Shown piece by piece: positions 1 to 13,124 of a stretch of 64,000 nucleotides of DNA. Under the pieces are notes generated by a model, which was not told where the DNA came from, ran no database searches, and was given only the letters and a program-made list of their open reading frames with translations. Origin of the DNA: Cinclus cinclus (Eukaryota > Chordata > Aves > Passeriformes > Cinclidae); contig NC_085068.1 in the NCBI RefSeq assembly GCF_963662255.1, forward strand, positions 4,588,001 through 4,652,000. The letters are read 5' to 3'. The translations under genes were made by a program, and so were the position numbers. The stretch's first letter is position 1; each line of letters begins with the position of its first letter.

Positions 1-2250
1 GGCTCTGAATATGCATCCCAAGTAAATAAAAGCTCACATAAAGAAATTGCCTGATCTTTCAGAGATATCAACATTATTTCTTTGGAAGGGGAAAGCACCA
101 AACTTTGGAATGACGTGTGGGATGGAGCCAGGACAAAGGACCCTGTGAATCAACACCATGAGAAATCTGGTGGCCAGTAAGGTGTGGATTTACAGCAAAA
201 TGTTCCCCACTTCGGAGCAGCCTCTTCCTCCTGGCTGGGAATGAATCTTGTGCTGTGAACGTGGCTGGTGCCACATGGGGGAGATGTTGAAGAAGAGCTG
301 GATCGCTCCACTCCAGCACGACTTCCCAGGGAAGAGCAGCCTGAGGGCTTTAGGAGCACGATTCCTTTCAGTTTCCCTCCCGTATGATAAGGATATAAAT
401 ATCCTGTATAAAAGGGGTCTGTGCAAACCACTTGAAAAATTATCCCTCTTGGCTTCAGGGCACATCCAACATCTTCCAGCTGCCTAAGGTGCTTTTTATA
501 AGCAAGACCATGAAGCAATCAAGGAAGATAAAATAAGAAGTGATGCAGTCCCTTGTGTGAGCACCACTGCAGCTCTTGTCCTCTTGCCTGGCAAGCTGGG
601 TTTGGGAAGGGATGGTCTGGAGGAGCCAAGGGAGTCTGGCTGGCATGGGGAGTCCTTAGCAGGATTTCTTGCTGCTGTTCCCTAATACCCAAAAAAATAA
701 GGATAAGCTCATACAAGTAGCGTGTGATTTACTCAGGCCCACTGGCCATCTTCCTTGTTTCTTCTTGGAATAATACTTTTCACACTGCAAATTAGTGGTT
801 AATGCTTATTTATGCATGAGAAATCTCCAGAGAAATGGCTATAGGGAGAGTATCTGTACTGTGTGAAGCCAAAAAAGTAAAATTTACTTTCTGAATTACC
901 TTTCCAATATCTATTTTTTTCTGCAGTGGTTTAAAAAGATATTTATTCAAGGACCCTGATACATTTCATAATACTCTACAGCCAGGTTAACAGGTAGAAC
1001 CAGTACTTTTGTAACAGGAGTGAGCTGTAAAGCCAGGTTTGGTAGCCTGGGGGAAGTCAAGGGAGTCATTTTTCAGCTTAAAAAAACCCCAAAAAACAAC
1101 AACAAAAAAAAACCAGAATGAGAAAGCTACAAATACACAGCACATAGCCCAAAAGCTGAAGTGCTGCCCCCTTTGAACATGGGCTCCAGCTGACTCCAGG
1201 GGAACTCTGGCTCCTCTTTCAAGCACGACCTTCTCTTTCTGCCCACAGACAGCCAGAGGCTGCAAGAATATAGCAACTTTTTCCTCTCTGTCTTTCTGCA
1301 AAGAGAAATTCAAAATCACTGCATGATGTGTGCCCCAATTAATATTCCCTGATTGTTTCCCTTTCCCTTCCAAATGATGTCAGTCTCCATTATTTTTGGC
1401 ATAATGGTAGTGAGAGGAATGTCTGTTTTTCAGAAATATTTTATCTCTTATTTTTGTGCTCACAACAATCTCTACTCATGTCAGGATTTTTATTTTTCTT
1501 TTTATCCTCTTGCTTTTGACTTATATTGTAAAAGACCTACAGTAAAATAATGAAAACTGTCTTAATCTATCACTACTCAGTTTGTACATTATTAATAATG
1601 ACGGCAGTGTAATTAGGCTGCAGAATGCACAGTGAACACAACACTAAGATGTCCTTAACTAACATCTGTGGCTGTTGCTTGGCTTATATTGGCACAAGCC
1701 ACCAAGATTTTACATGAAAACACTTATATGTGTCTGGCTTTGCTTTTACAGAGTACAGGGGCTTCATTTTGTACTGGCTGCCTGTTGAAAGACAGCATGA
1801 AATCCACGGCAGTGAAGGCTCAGCTCTATTTGAGTTGTATTCAAGGTGCAGATCCTGGTGTCAGTGTCATTGCTTTGCTGAAAACTTTTTTCCTCTTGTG
1901 CCCTTGAGCTGATGGGGTGCCATGGACTGAAACTCATCTTTAAGAGGCCCTTCCCTTCTGCCCCTTGCTGTTCTCCTTTTCCATGCCAAACCTTCATGAT
2001 CCCCACCCTCATGCCCTGTTACAAGGAGACCAGGAATGAACAAGGTGCTTTTCCACTCTGTCATCAGCATAAGCTGATAGTTTGATCCTCTGCCTGTGCT
2101 GTCCTGACCGGTGACACGTTGGATCTCTGGTGCCAAAGGCATCAGAGGTGTCTCTGTTTCAACTTGTTCCTGAAATGGTGGGGGGAAATCTCATCCTTAG
2201 TGCATGTGTAGGGCTGCAAGGCCACCACTGCCACAGAGCTGGCCGTGCCC
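1..2250. other. Intergenic, no gene seen
   Basis: I see no exon-like reading frame, RNA gene or recognisable transposon here. Open frames are under about 130 codons and resemble nothing I know. The only low-complexity patch is an A-rich stretch with CAA-type units at about 1080-1115. A fast-evolving repeat could be missed without a library search. Confidence 0.6.
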
Positions 2251-2375
2251 ATCACAGAATTATGGAATCATTTAGGCTGGAAAAAAGTATTTAGGATCAA
2301 CATGTCCCATCCCTCCCTCTGTGACAGCTTCCAGCTGCTGGCAGGGCACTGAAAATGCGTGTTTAGAACAAAAGG
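2251..2375 (-). mobile_element. CR1 LINE 3'-end fragment
   Basis: The stretch begins with the reverse complement of the CR1 3' tail (TCACAGAATTATGGAATCA, then TTTAGGCTGGAAAA), so the element reads on the minus strand. The version with a TTTAGG core matches the older CR1 type whose tail carries AAATGATTCTATGA rather than the AACCCAAACCATTC tail. The left edge is sharp. The right edge is blurred where another CR1 piece in the opposite orientation begins. Confidence 0.75.
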
Positions 2376-2376
2376 G

Positions 2377-2451
2377 TTGTTTAGATCAGATATAAGGAAG
2401 AAATTCTTGCCCATGAGAGAGGTCAGGTCCTGACACAGTGGCTGCAGAGGG
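2377..2451 (+). mobile_element. CR1 fragment, opposite orientation
   Basis: A short plus-strand CR1 piece contains the diagnostic block TAGATCAGATATAAGGAAGA, followed by AAATTCTTGCC, a degraded GAGGTCAGGTCCTG and GCTGCAGAG. It stops at about 2450, where minus-strand CR1 sequence resumes. It is therefore wedged between two CR1 pieces of the opposite orientation. Confidence 0.65.
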
Positions 2452-2715
2452 AAAGGACCTTTAAAGCCATCATGTTTCAACCCTTCTGCCCTTCCACCAG
2501 ACCAGGCTGCTCCAAGCCCCATCCAGCCCAGTCCTGGACACTTCCAGGGATCCAGGGGCAGCCACAGCTTCTCTGGGCACCCTGTGCCAGGACCTCACCA
2601 CCCTCACAGGGAAGGATTTCTTCCTTATATTTAATCCAAACCTTTTATCTACCAGTTAACAGCCATTACCCCTTGCCTGTCAAACTGGGATGGATTGAGG
2701 TGCTCCTCCCCTGAC
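2452..2715 (-). mobile_element. CR1 LINE fragment
   Basis: Read on the minus strand, this shows the usual 3' order of a CR1. A block like GACAGGCAAGGGGTAATGG comes first, then the GGAAGAAATCCTTCCCTGTG block, the GAGGTCCTGGCACAGGGTGC block, the CTGGATCCCTGGAAGTGTCC block and GGGCTTGGAGCAGCCTGG. The terminal ATTCTATGATTCT tail is missing, so the piece is truncated at its 3' side, where it meets the plus-strand CR1 segment. Confidence 0.85.
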
Positions 2716-4700
2716 CAGTTTCAAGCCCTTTTCCCAGCTTGCCCAGCCTCCAGCTGCTGTTAGCATCACCCCTCCTGTCACAGCCAGAGTTATGATCCTC
2801 CCTCCCCGAGTCTTCCTGCTGTGCTTACATCGTGTATGTGATCAGTGATGACTCTGCACAAACAAGAAAATAAACCAGCCCTACAGCTGTATGAATGTAT
2901 CAGCTCTGTGGAAAACACGGGGAAATGCAACGTCTGCACAAGGAGGGAGGGGAATTAAGAGTGCAAGGGGTTTTATTGTGGCACATTTGAGAGCAGAGCC
3001 CACAACAGAGAGTGAATGAAGACCTTATAAAAATACTTGGCAGCAACTCCTCTAAGTCTTTCAAGGTATGAGTTTCTTATTTTAGTTGATTTACTGAGCT
3101 GACAAAGAGGCAATCATCGTTATTCAAAATAACTCACTCCTGCTTTGAGTATGAGAGCCGAAGTTAGATGAAGGTCATGGAGAAGAGATGATAAACTAGC
3201 CCAGGATCTTTAGTGGCTGCAGTTTATTAGGGAGCCTATTCTAGAGGGGAAGCAGATTTTGGCAAATGCTGATGCTTTTTAAAATGGATTTTTTTCAAGA
3301 AGTAAGGATTGCACCTCTCACAGATTCACAGATGTGATGCACTCAAGTATGCATGAAGGGATGATTTCCTGATGGCTTTTAGTAGCAAGAGATGCTGTAT
3401 TGGAAAGCATTTGGTATTCTCCTGGAGTCAGGGAGGGAAGCAAAGATTTGGATATGTAGGAGATGAGAAGTGATAGGGGCCTGTGAGTGCCAAACCACAT
3501 TTTCTAGGGAAGCTTCAGGAGACCGAGCCACTGACACTTCTGAGAAATTTATCTCTTGGGCATTATGGAGGTCTCTGTCCATGCCTGAGTCCATTTCTAT
3601 TTAGGGAAATATCTTTCCTCCACCTTTGACAGTGCAATGTCCCCCTGCTACATTCCTCACCCTGCTCAGGTGTACACCAGCCTGTGTAGGACTCACTGAG
3701 GAGGACATTTGTGAACACCTTGTTCAGCAGTTTGCTGATGGCTGAGCCCCAAATTATGCAAAACTGAACAGGCAGAAGCCCAAGAATCCTTCAAATTTAT
3801 GCTAATGATTCTTAACAAGTTCCATGTTTTGCCTTGAAACTCACTTCTTTAGCTAAAATGTTCTCTGCATTCTGTCTAGAATTAAGGGAAAATATCTAAA
3901 TTCAAGCAAAAGTGATTGCCCGAAGCAGTGAGGACTGCCAGTGCCTGAAAGCAATATCAGTTAATGTTCTGGTGCCAGAAATATCAATAGCTCTCTTGCC
4001 AGTAGCTTTTATTATAAAAAAACTGGGTTGATAACTGTGTATTTCACTTGGATAACATAATGTGTGACCTTAGCACGATGAAGGGACATGAAATCCCATA
4101 TAAATTTTGTTTAAAGCTAAATGCTTTGTGCTTGAGATTTGTTTTCTATTCCCTCTTCTTCTTGCCCTAAGGACACATCTGATGAGTCTAAACCTTGTCA
4201 TTTAAAACCTTTTGTGAGGTATCTGAAATTTCTAAATAATAGGCTTATACATTTTGTTTTGTTTGCATCATCAGTAACACAAACACTCCTGGGGACTGCA
4301 AGTATTCATGGAAAGCCCAAAAAAGAGCAACTCCCAAATACAGGGGACCACTTCAATATTAAGAAAGCTGTAAGTTATAACACAAATAGCATACACCTAT
4401 GTCTGCTCATGAATCAAATTATATTTCTGAGAGATCTCTTGTGGCAGCCTACTAAAATAATATATTACGTGCTCAGAGGCAGTGTTGGACTGATACAATG
4501 AAAGGAGGATAATTAAAGGATTTGCAAATCCCAAATGTGCCAGCAGCTGTGGGTCAGCTCAGGAAGCAGCTCTTGGAGCCACACGTGTCCCTCCTGCAAG
4601 GGTGGAAACCCATTACACAACACTTGTGGAGAATAAACCTGGAGGGGGAACAGCTTCTCTGCCCTGGATAAATATGTAGAAGAAATCCACTGGGAATGAT

Positions 4701-4734
<34 letters not shown>

Positions 4735-6297
4735 TGGTAGCAGGTGGCAGCACTTCTTTTCACCCTACAAAATGCATATTTAGAGGCAAAATGAAGAGGA
4801 GGAACCAATTAGTGGGATTACTGTGCTTCAAGAGGCAGGTGCTTGCATTCCAGCTAGGAAACTGCTGCTTCCAGTGAGATGAAATGCAGGTGCCTTGTAT
4901 AAAACAGAGGCTTTTGCCACGAAGTTTTGCTAATTACAGAAGCAGAGGACAAAAAAGGTAAAGCTTGACAGCAGCTTGTTTGACAATGAACAAAGGACCC
5001 ATAAGGCAGCATTAAAACTCAAGGGAAAAAAACGAATTTTTAGAGCTGAGCAATTCTGCAGGTTCATTGTGGAAGCCATAAAGAGAAGGGGATGTGGTCC
5101 TTTGAATGGTGGGGAATAGGGAGATGGGGATAGCTTGGATTGCTTTGGGATGTAAGGAATAAAATGGCTTAAAGTGCTTGGCTTTGAGCAGAATAATAAC
5201 CATGGCCACACACTCCTACTTAAACACAGAAAAAATGAACATCAGAGAGAAAACTATGGGTGAGCACCAGAGAAAGGGCTAAAACAGAAATCCTTTTGCT
5301 CGTCTGGATGCAGCTCTGGCTCCATCTGAGCCGAGAGTGCCTTTTCCTGGCTGCAGAGCAGATGGTCCCTCTGGCAGAGCCGGGGCCGGAGCCGCAGCCG
5401 GCACGGGCAGGGCACGGTGCCCGCATCCTGCGGGAGGCACGGGTGGCACAGGATCCACCACAGCCCGTCCTGGAGAGCCAGGGAGGGCCTTCATGCGGAT
5501 TCAAATCATGATTATCTTGTCTCAGTCACAATTCAGAGCTCTTCCCAGTTACTACGGGAGCTAAAAGAGTGAAGGAGGGAAATAACTTTGCTGAGGTTTG
5601 TTTTGGGGTGCTCGGACCATTCCTCTCTTAGAGAGGTGGCAGCGCTGAATGTTTTGTGGTATTTCAGCTGCCTGAACCCTTTGCTCCTGTTTGTGTGCTG
5701 TGCCCACCTCTCAGCTTTGCTGCTTTCTGGTGCGTGAAACAAAATCCCTTGGTCCTGCCAAGGATTCTCTTGAGCAGGTGACATGCTTCCAGGACAGCAA
5801 AGCTCTTGAGTGCTCATTATTATTGCTGTATCCAAAGGATTGTTTCTTGCCGTTTTTAAAACATGGTCACTTGGAACTCAGTAGGACTGGTCCTCAAATG
5901 TGGTTGCAATACAGAAATAACAATTTCCTGGCATGTCTGGATGAAAGCTGGAGTCAAGAGTTTTGAAATGGTTATAGTATTTCTAAGAGATGTGAGATTA
6001 AATGGTTGCCAGTAGATGTAATTATTTTTATGGTAACACTCATATAGTACTATTTACATACAGACATAGAGATACGAAAGATCCAGGCACCACTTGCCAT
6101 TCCAGATGCTGAAGGCTGATGCAGACATGGCGAAGGAAGGTTTTGTTATGAACTTGGAAAGAAGAGAGCAGGACTTGGGGGGGGTGAAGACAAACTTATG
6201 AAGCTCCTAAAGTAAGTGGCCTCTTGGGTTCATTATCATCATACAAGCACTCAAATTATTAAAGGTGAACAGTGTGGATACAGAAAAATCTGCTGAC
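2716..6297. other. Intergenic, unique sequence
   Basis: No gene is supported. The stretch holds an A29 homopolymer (4703-4731) and a small GC-rich, CpG-containing patch at about 5375-5460 with the inverted repeat GGGCAC-G-GTGCCC. The patch is too short to call a CpG island. Open frames across it (about 80-94 codons on both strands) reflect its base composition. Confidence 0.55.
4703..4731. repeat. Poly-A run (A29)
   Basis: Twenty-nine consecutive A residues directly follow GATGC. No retrotransposon body is recognisable to the left, so I call it a simple homopolymer rather than the tail of a processed insertion. Confidence 0.9.
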
Positions 6298-6652
6298 AGG
6301 CTGCAAGAGTTGGGTCTGTTGAGCCTGGAGAAAAGAAGGCTCCAAGGAGACCTTAGAGCCCTTTGCAGTATCTAAAGTGGGGGGAAGGCAGGAAAGGGAC
6401 TTTTCTTAAGCGCCTGGAGTGACAGGACAAGGAGGAATAGCTTAAAGCTGAACGGGGATAAGTTTGGATGAGGTCTAGGGAAGGTGGGGAGGCCCTGGCA
6501 CAGGTTGCCCAGAGAAGCTGTGGCTGCCCCATCCCTGGAAGTATCCAGGGCCAGGCTGGAAGGGGTTTGGAGCACCGTGGGATATTGGAAGATGGAATGG
6601 CAGGGGGTGGAATGAGATGAGCCTTCCAACCCAAACTGCTCTGTGATTTTTC
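6298..6652 (+). mobile_element. CR1 LINE 3' fragment
   Basis: One of the longer CR1 pieces in the window. In order it shows the GCCTGGAGAAAAGAAGGCTC block, GGAGACCTTAGAGCCC, a GACAGGACAAGGAGGAAT block, GGCCCTGGCACAGGTTGCCC, AGAGAAGCTGTGGCTGCCC, the CCAGGCTGGAAGGGG block and a terminal CTTCCAACCCAAACTGCTCT tail. An internal deletion removes most of the GGAAGAAATTCTT block, leaving AGGTCTAGGGAAGGTGGG. It is a 5'-truncated non-functional copy with no remaining coding region. Confidence 0.9.
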
Positions 6653-9600
6653 CAGCTCCTTGGCTTTCCGTGGCTGCTGACAGAGTGTAACCAGGATTTA
6701 ACAGCCAAGCCCACGAGGAGAAGAATGGATGGGTGAAAAGCTGCATCAGAAAGAAACCTCCTGGGCGCACCAGGGACAATAACCGAGGCTCTGAACAATG
6801 CATCTCCGTAGGTGTCACAGAAGAGGGCAGCCAGGAGGCAGCCGGGCTCTGGCACAGGCTGGCTGGGAAGGCTCGGTGTTCCAGAGCCCGGCTGCCTCGG
6901 GCAAGGAAGGATAACGGAGAATCCCGGGAGAGAAACCTCAGAAAGGAGGGGGAGCATCCCGGGATGTGCTGCTCAGAGGAATGAGAGATCTGAGCAATGC
7001 CCTTTAAACAAAACCTCTAAACAAGGGAACAGCTGGAGGTATCGGGGAGCGATCCCAGAGTGGGGAACTGGCTGGAAATATCTTGGTGGGTTTTGGAGGC
7101 TCTTGAGGAAATCTGGGTCTGGGATGCAATATCCCAGAGAGCAGAGCTGTGAAAGCGCTGTAATTAGCATCTGACAAAGCAATTAAAACCTGACAAACAA
7201 AGGCAGCAGAATGAAGCTTATGGAAGTGGACAGGGTTCCAAATGTGAGCCTGATAGTGAATCCAAAATACCACGGGGGGGGGGGGGGGAAAGGTGCCCGA
7301 GGCAGAAGCCTGGGTGGCAGTGGGAGCTGTACCCCATGGAGCCACACTTAGCTCCCCAAATACCCACACACATGGAGCTGCCTCCTGCCCGTGGCTTTCC
7401 TTAGGGACTTGGTGACTTTCCCTTCTGGGCTGTTCCATCCTCCAAACCGATTCAGCTGAAACCTGAGGCAGGCTAGGTGTCTGTGTACTCAGCCAGATGT
7501 GCTGCTGGATTATTTTAATGAACTGGCCTTGTGTAAATTTAGCTGTAATATGTTGTTCATTTGCTCCCTTCTACCTGAATTTTGCAATTTTCCTGCTATT
7601 TTAACTAAGCCTTGCTAGAGAAAATGGCTCTAATTTGCTTTTGTCTCTCAGATGTGACAAGAGCACTGCACACGTATGTGACTGGCTAGTTTTTCTCTCT
7701 GGCTGAGACTCAGCAGTTAGATAAACTATGAACATTTTAAAAAACCCAAAAACTTAAGGACTGGCACCATGTCTGACATGGACTTGTGTGAGAGCTCCAT
7801 GTTTTCTCTCATTTGAGAAAACTGGCACAAGAACTCACAAATCTGGAAGAAATGTCCGTGCAGGTTGACTGCACAAATGAATTTAATCATTTGCACAGAA
7901 TCTATTTTGCTGTTTCACACTATAATGACACGAATCTGATTATTTTTCTTTGCTTTAACCAGCAAAATGTCTCTCATTGGTGTTTGCATAATTAATGCTA
8001 TAGGATTCGGCTTTGATCCAGCACCATGCCAAGAATCGCTGTGCTCTCCAATCTGCTGCAAAACAGCATTTTCTAGCACATTATTTTTATTCTAATGCTG
8101 TAATACAGAAAGCCCTGCAGTGCCCTGGCTAATGTGGCTTCTTCTGTCTCTGCATCACAGTAGTTGGCTCTTCCCTGACCTGGGAGAGCTACAAATTCCA
8201 TTTGTTTAAAAGCAGCATCATCCTGAATGTGTTCCTGCTTGCGAACTCCAAGCTGCATTTGTCTTCTAGATAGATCTACGCAGTGTGCTTGTAATTGGGG
8301 TGCTTTAAAACCTGCTGGAGAATCAAAGCACTGCAAGGTGGGACATCAGAAGGACTTACCCAAGCTTTGTGTAGCAGATTTTGTGATGCAGCTTCCCGTT
8401 TTGATGGGAGGGTATTCAGGAAAACCCATAATGACTGAAGCTGTCCTGTCAGAGGTCACATGTGCTGTGTGTGGGATGGACTGGTTTAACTGGGAAAATC
8501 CTTGGAGATCTCTTTATTGCTTCTCTGAATGATCCACGGACTGTTGACCAAATGGGAAAATTTTGTTTTGTTTTCAAGAGAAGGGAGTATTAATAATGAT
8601 AACACAACCTTTTGCTTACTGTGTAGTGACAGAGCAAGCAGGGACCATAAGGGACGAAATTAAATAATACAATCCCAATAATGAAGCAGTATAATCAATA
8701 ATATAATCAAACAAGTGATTATATCCTAATAATGAGCACATGCCCTCCTTCCCAGTGAATTCTGCAGCTTGGCTGCCTGTGCTTCTCACCAGGCACACAG
8801 CCTTTTGTGCTCAATGCATTAAGAAGAACTTCCCCCCCCTTCATTTAATTTTTGCTCTCCAGCTTCCCCTCACACACTCCAACCCCAAAAGCCCTTCCCT
8901 TCAATAGGATGCTTGACCAAATGTGCATTATCTGGTAGGATGATGCATCAAAAATACTTTTGACCATCCCTCCTTTGGTACTATCTGTCAGAGAGGTCTT
9001 GGACCAGCTCCTTAACCTCTCACTGTCTATTTTTCACCTGTAAAGCACAAAGATTGCTGTTCTTGGCCTTGTGGGTGTTTGCCTTGGGATGAGAAGGTTG
9101 ATTATTGATACAGAACTTTCATTACAGGAAGGGCTGCTCTAATCTCTCTTTATTGCTCTAAAGCAATAGTGGCAAAAAATAATGGTTTAAATAACTGAAC
9201 ACACCTGGCCAAATATCAGTGAACATCCATCTGTGCCAGGCATGGAGGGGAGTTCTGGCCTGCCCAAAAACCCATCTTGGTTTTCTCTTTTTCAGTTCCA
9301 AAAATGACTTGCAGGGGTGGTGGGGGAAGGAAGGTGGGTGAGGTTGTGTTAAACAACTCTCAGTACTTTTGGAAAGTCTCCTCTTTATCTGGCAGCTGTA
9401 TTGCTTTGCCTGATAAGCCCTGCAGCCAGCTCGATTTGACAGGATAAACCACAGCAAGCAGCAAGCTTAATCTCCTTGAGGCAAATGGAAATGATGTCTT
9501 CCTGCAGATCTGTCTGTGCAGATCCCAGAGGCCACTGCCAGCAGCAAGTTTGCCCCCAGGGGCTTGTCCTTCCAGTCCCAAAGGCTTCAGGCTGGAGATG

Positions 9601-12600
9601 CAGACAGGGTACACCCCAGTGTCCCAAATTCCCATGAGCTACAGGTGGCAGAGGCTGCTGTTAACCACCCTGTTATCCGGTGGGCAGGATTTCCCTGAGA
9701 GTTCTTACAGGAGCAGGACACAGCAATAGATTGCTCCATTTGAGGTTTATTTCTATTGATGTGAGGAGAAAAGAGATCGTGGTGTGAAATGACCATCCAA
9801 AGAGGACCTCTGAAATAAAGGAAGGAGAGTTTTATTGCTGGAAATCTGACGGGGTTTGTAAATCCAGGATAAAAGGAGGAAGAGACTAAGCAAGAACTCT
9901 AGAGGGACTTGGGGGAAAAAAAAACCCAATCCCAAAACACTTCCTCAAAATCCCAGACCTGAGTGTGTTTGTTTTAAGACCATCAGCAGAGTGAAGCTGG
10001 TGGTGGCACCCCCAGGCCATGCCCCAAGCCACAGGAAGAGCAGACAGGAACATCAGTGCTAAAAGCCCCTACAGGTGGTCCAGCAGCACCTGCAGAAAGG
10101 GACATAAAAGCAAAGTAAATTTCTGGGTAATTTTGTGAGCTAAAAATACAGATAAAATAAACTTTTAAGCGTCATTGTCAATCACCTCAGCACAGGGGCA
10201 AGTGCGGCTGGGAGGTGTGTGCTGGAGGCAGGGTTGTGAGCATAGATGTCTGGCAAGAAATGGGGACTTTCTACTTGAGATACTGGTTACAACGGGGGAT
10301 AACTTTTGAGTGCAAAACACATTAAAAACATTGTTTTTACTACACTCCCATGATGAAAGTTGTTCCACTTGAGCTTCTTGGTCGTTTTCTTGCCAGTACT
10401 AATGGGGTCACTCAACGCACAGCCTCCCATCAGAGCTGGCTGCAGGTTTCTGCTCGTGGCTTCCAGTGATCCCACCATCTCCTGTTTCCTCTTCCATCAT
10501 TTCGTTACTCAAGCAACTGCTATCCTTGTCTCCTACAGAGTAGTGATGGAGTTTTACCGCTTGGTCCAAGGAAAATCAATTTGATTTAGCACACCAACAG
10601 TTAATTGTAAAGGCATAATTCAGCAAAGCAACTTAAAATCTAAATCAGACAAGCTAAATAAGAATGGGATCTCTTCTGCAAATTTATAGGTGGCAAACTA
10701 AAATGTCAGGGGGTCATGTATTCATCTGTCAATGTGTAATGCAATTACACAAGATAATTGGGCAAACAAAGTTTTTACAGAGATCTGGAAAATGTATTAA
10801 CTTTCATTCATTAGCTTTGATAGCAGTGCAGAGCCATTGGAGGTCAGTGTAAGGTGCAAAACTGAGTCTGGATTTAGGATTACAGCAGGAAATATTCCAA
10901 TGGGAACACACATCCAGTCTGCTTTCTCAATGTCTCAGGCACAGCTTAGAGGAGGAACAGTTTGCTGTGTTCCCTTGTGTTGATTGAGGAGGGCTCAATA
11001 ATGGAAATGGCAGGGGCAGATGTAAATATGAAGCCAGTAATATGTCTTAATTTAATCAACACTTGACAAAAGTCCCAAGGAAGTAAATAATCTGTTCACT
11101 TAGCAGATTTTACTGGGGCATCTCCAAATCTTTTGTTGCAATGAAGCCCCAAGATGAAGTGTAAAAAACACGAATGATCAGAATTAGAAAAAAATTAAAA
11201 TAGAGGCAAAGCTCAGTATGTCTAAGAGCTATAAAAGACATCTGGACGACTTAAACAGGGTCACAAACAACAAGGAGCCCCAGAGACTGGGGCAAAGAAC
11301 GCATCCCTCTGCATGTTTAACTTCCCATCCATTTTTACTCCTTGTGCATGTTTGTGTGTTTATATCTACCCTGCAATCAGTTTATTTCTGCCCTGCTATC
11401 ACGTTAATAGCTGGCATATTTTAGGCATCAAGTCTGAAACAGTCACAGGAAAAAGCAAAAGTAAACTCTAAGAGGCAGAATTACCCCTGAATTAAAAAGC
11501 AGGCTTCGATATTTAATGATGAGGTACTAAATGATGTCCTGATGATTTTATTAAACTAAAGCAAGGCAGCACATTTGATTTAGGCCGTCTAAGCTTTCTA
11601 TTCACCCCACCTAGGAAGGCTTGTGGTAGCAATCAACTCCTTATATTCAGAGGAAATTGTTTCTTTATGGTTTGAAGTGTGAAGACTCTTCTAGATAACC
11701 ATATATTGCATCCAGCAGGACCCTCTTTTAGCCCATTCAGCATCAGGAGAAAGGAGCAAATAGAGACAAAATGAAGGGAGAAATTGCAGAGCAGCGGCCT
11801 CGAACTGATGCAGGACCCTAATTCAGCAGAGCACTCAAGCGCACATAGAACTTGTAATCTCTGTCAGCTTTGATGAGGGGGCTGTGAACCCAAAAGCTTT
11901 TCTACCTTTTTCTCAGATACATCAGCGGTTCTAATAAAATCAGGCTAAAACTTTTGAGTTTTATGTCTGCAGACCATTCTCTAGATATGTATTGCTGCTG
12001 CCTTGTACCATTCAACCTGGATATCGATGGATATTGATGCCTTCAGCACAGGCTCCTCTCAGACCTGATTTGCAGCACCAGAACTAAGATTGTCTGGGAT
12101 CCTTTAAATACACTATATTTATGTCATAGCTGGAGGTATGGAATTATTTCCCACAGCAATGAGCCCCTGAGTTGATCGAATAACAGCGTGTAGCATCGTG
12201 GCAGGTTCATTACTGCAATTTAAGCAACACATAGAAACAGCCACCAATGAGGGGAAGGATGATCTGTTTGTATGAGCCTGAATTCCCCCAAGATTTAGCA
12301 TTTAAGGCAATTACTGCACTATTCCTTAATGCCTCATATGCAGGGAGTTCTTGAATAATTATCAAGTTCAGGGGAAAAACACACAGATAGAAAATGTGGA
12401 TTTTAAAGCTGTCGTAGAGTCCTTCCCATGGCTCAAGCAGAGCTCCCAGGGCACGGGGGCATTTGGAAGGGTTAAAAAGGATTTGTACTCGTGCACTGGG
12501 ATCCCCATCACAGTTTTGTCTGTCAGCTGACCTCAAGCACCACTGACAATGTGAATGTTCATCAGCCAGATGTCATCAGTGGTTGTTGATTTCTCCCTGA

Positions 12601-13124
12601 GGATGCAGGAATTTTTGGAAACTACCACTTTAGTAAAGCTCTCCAGTAGGAATGGATGGCTGATGCTCTGTGCTGTGAAACCTAGAATTTGAGCATGCGA
12701 GGTTAATAAACACCAGCAAGTTACCATAACTCACAAATTAAAGGCCCCAATTTTCACAGTTGGGCTGTGAGATCTAATTAAGGCTGGTGGTGCAGTTCAG
12801 TGTTTGGAGAGTAACTGCCTTGTTTAATTTATCCGTGGATTCTGCTGCCTTCAATTTTTTTTTTTTAAGTAGCAAAGGAAGATAAAGCAAGACAGAGACC
12901 TTTCCCCCAGGACTACGTCCATCTGCAGCAGAAAGCTTTGGTTCCTCTGTGATTTGTAGTTTATTATTACTTCTCACAGGTTATTTTCTGGGTAACAGAG
13001 GAAGCTGCTGGGTTTATTTTATCTCCTTCATCACTTTAAACAATGTCAAAGACAGCTAATGCCCACAATGGATGGTTTGCTGTTATAAATATGAATATTA
13101 TTCAGTATTATTGGTGCATCGCTG
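6653..13124. other. Intergenic, unique sequence
   Basis: About 6.5 kb without a supported gene. It contains a G15 run (7274-7288), a C8 run (8832-8839) and an AT-rich imperfect repeat based on AATAATG/ATAATC words at about 8660-8735. Several AT-rich stretches (for example 7480-8100 and 10,560-11,600) have the texture of conserved non-coding DNA. That is an impression only, since conservation cannot be seen in one sequence. Confidence 0.5.
7274..7288. repeat. Poly-G run (G15)
   Basis: Fifteen consecutive G residues lie between ACCAC and AAAGG. Such runs are length-unstable and error-prone in sequencing. Confidence 0.9.

Noticed and set aside
4554..4808. Minus-strand frame with a phenylalanine run
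   Set aside because: Produced by the A29 homopolymer at 4703-4731.
6353..6957. Minus-strand frames of 93-160 codons with motifs like HPLP…IFHYPRLLQ or SLALDTSRDG
   Set aside because: The same peptide words recur at 13.9-14.3, 27.4-27.7, 37.5-38.2 and 47.3-47.6 kb. They are translations of the CR1 3' tail, not a protein family.
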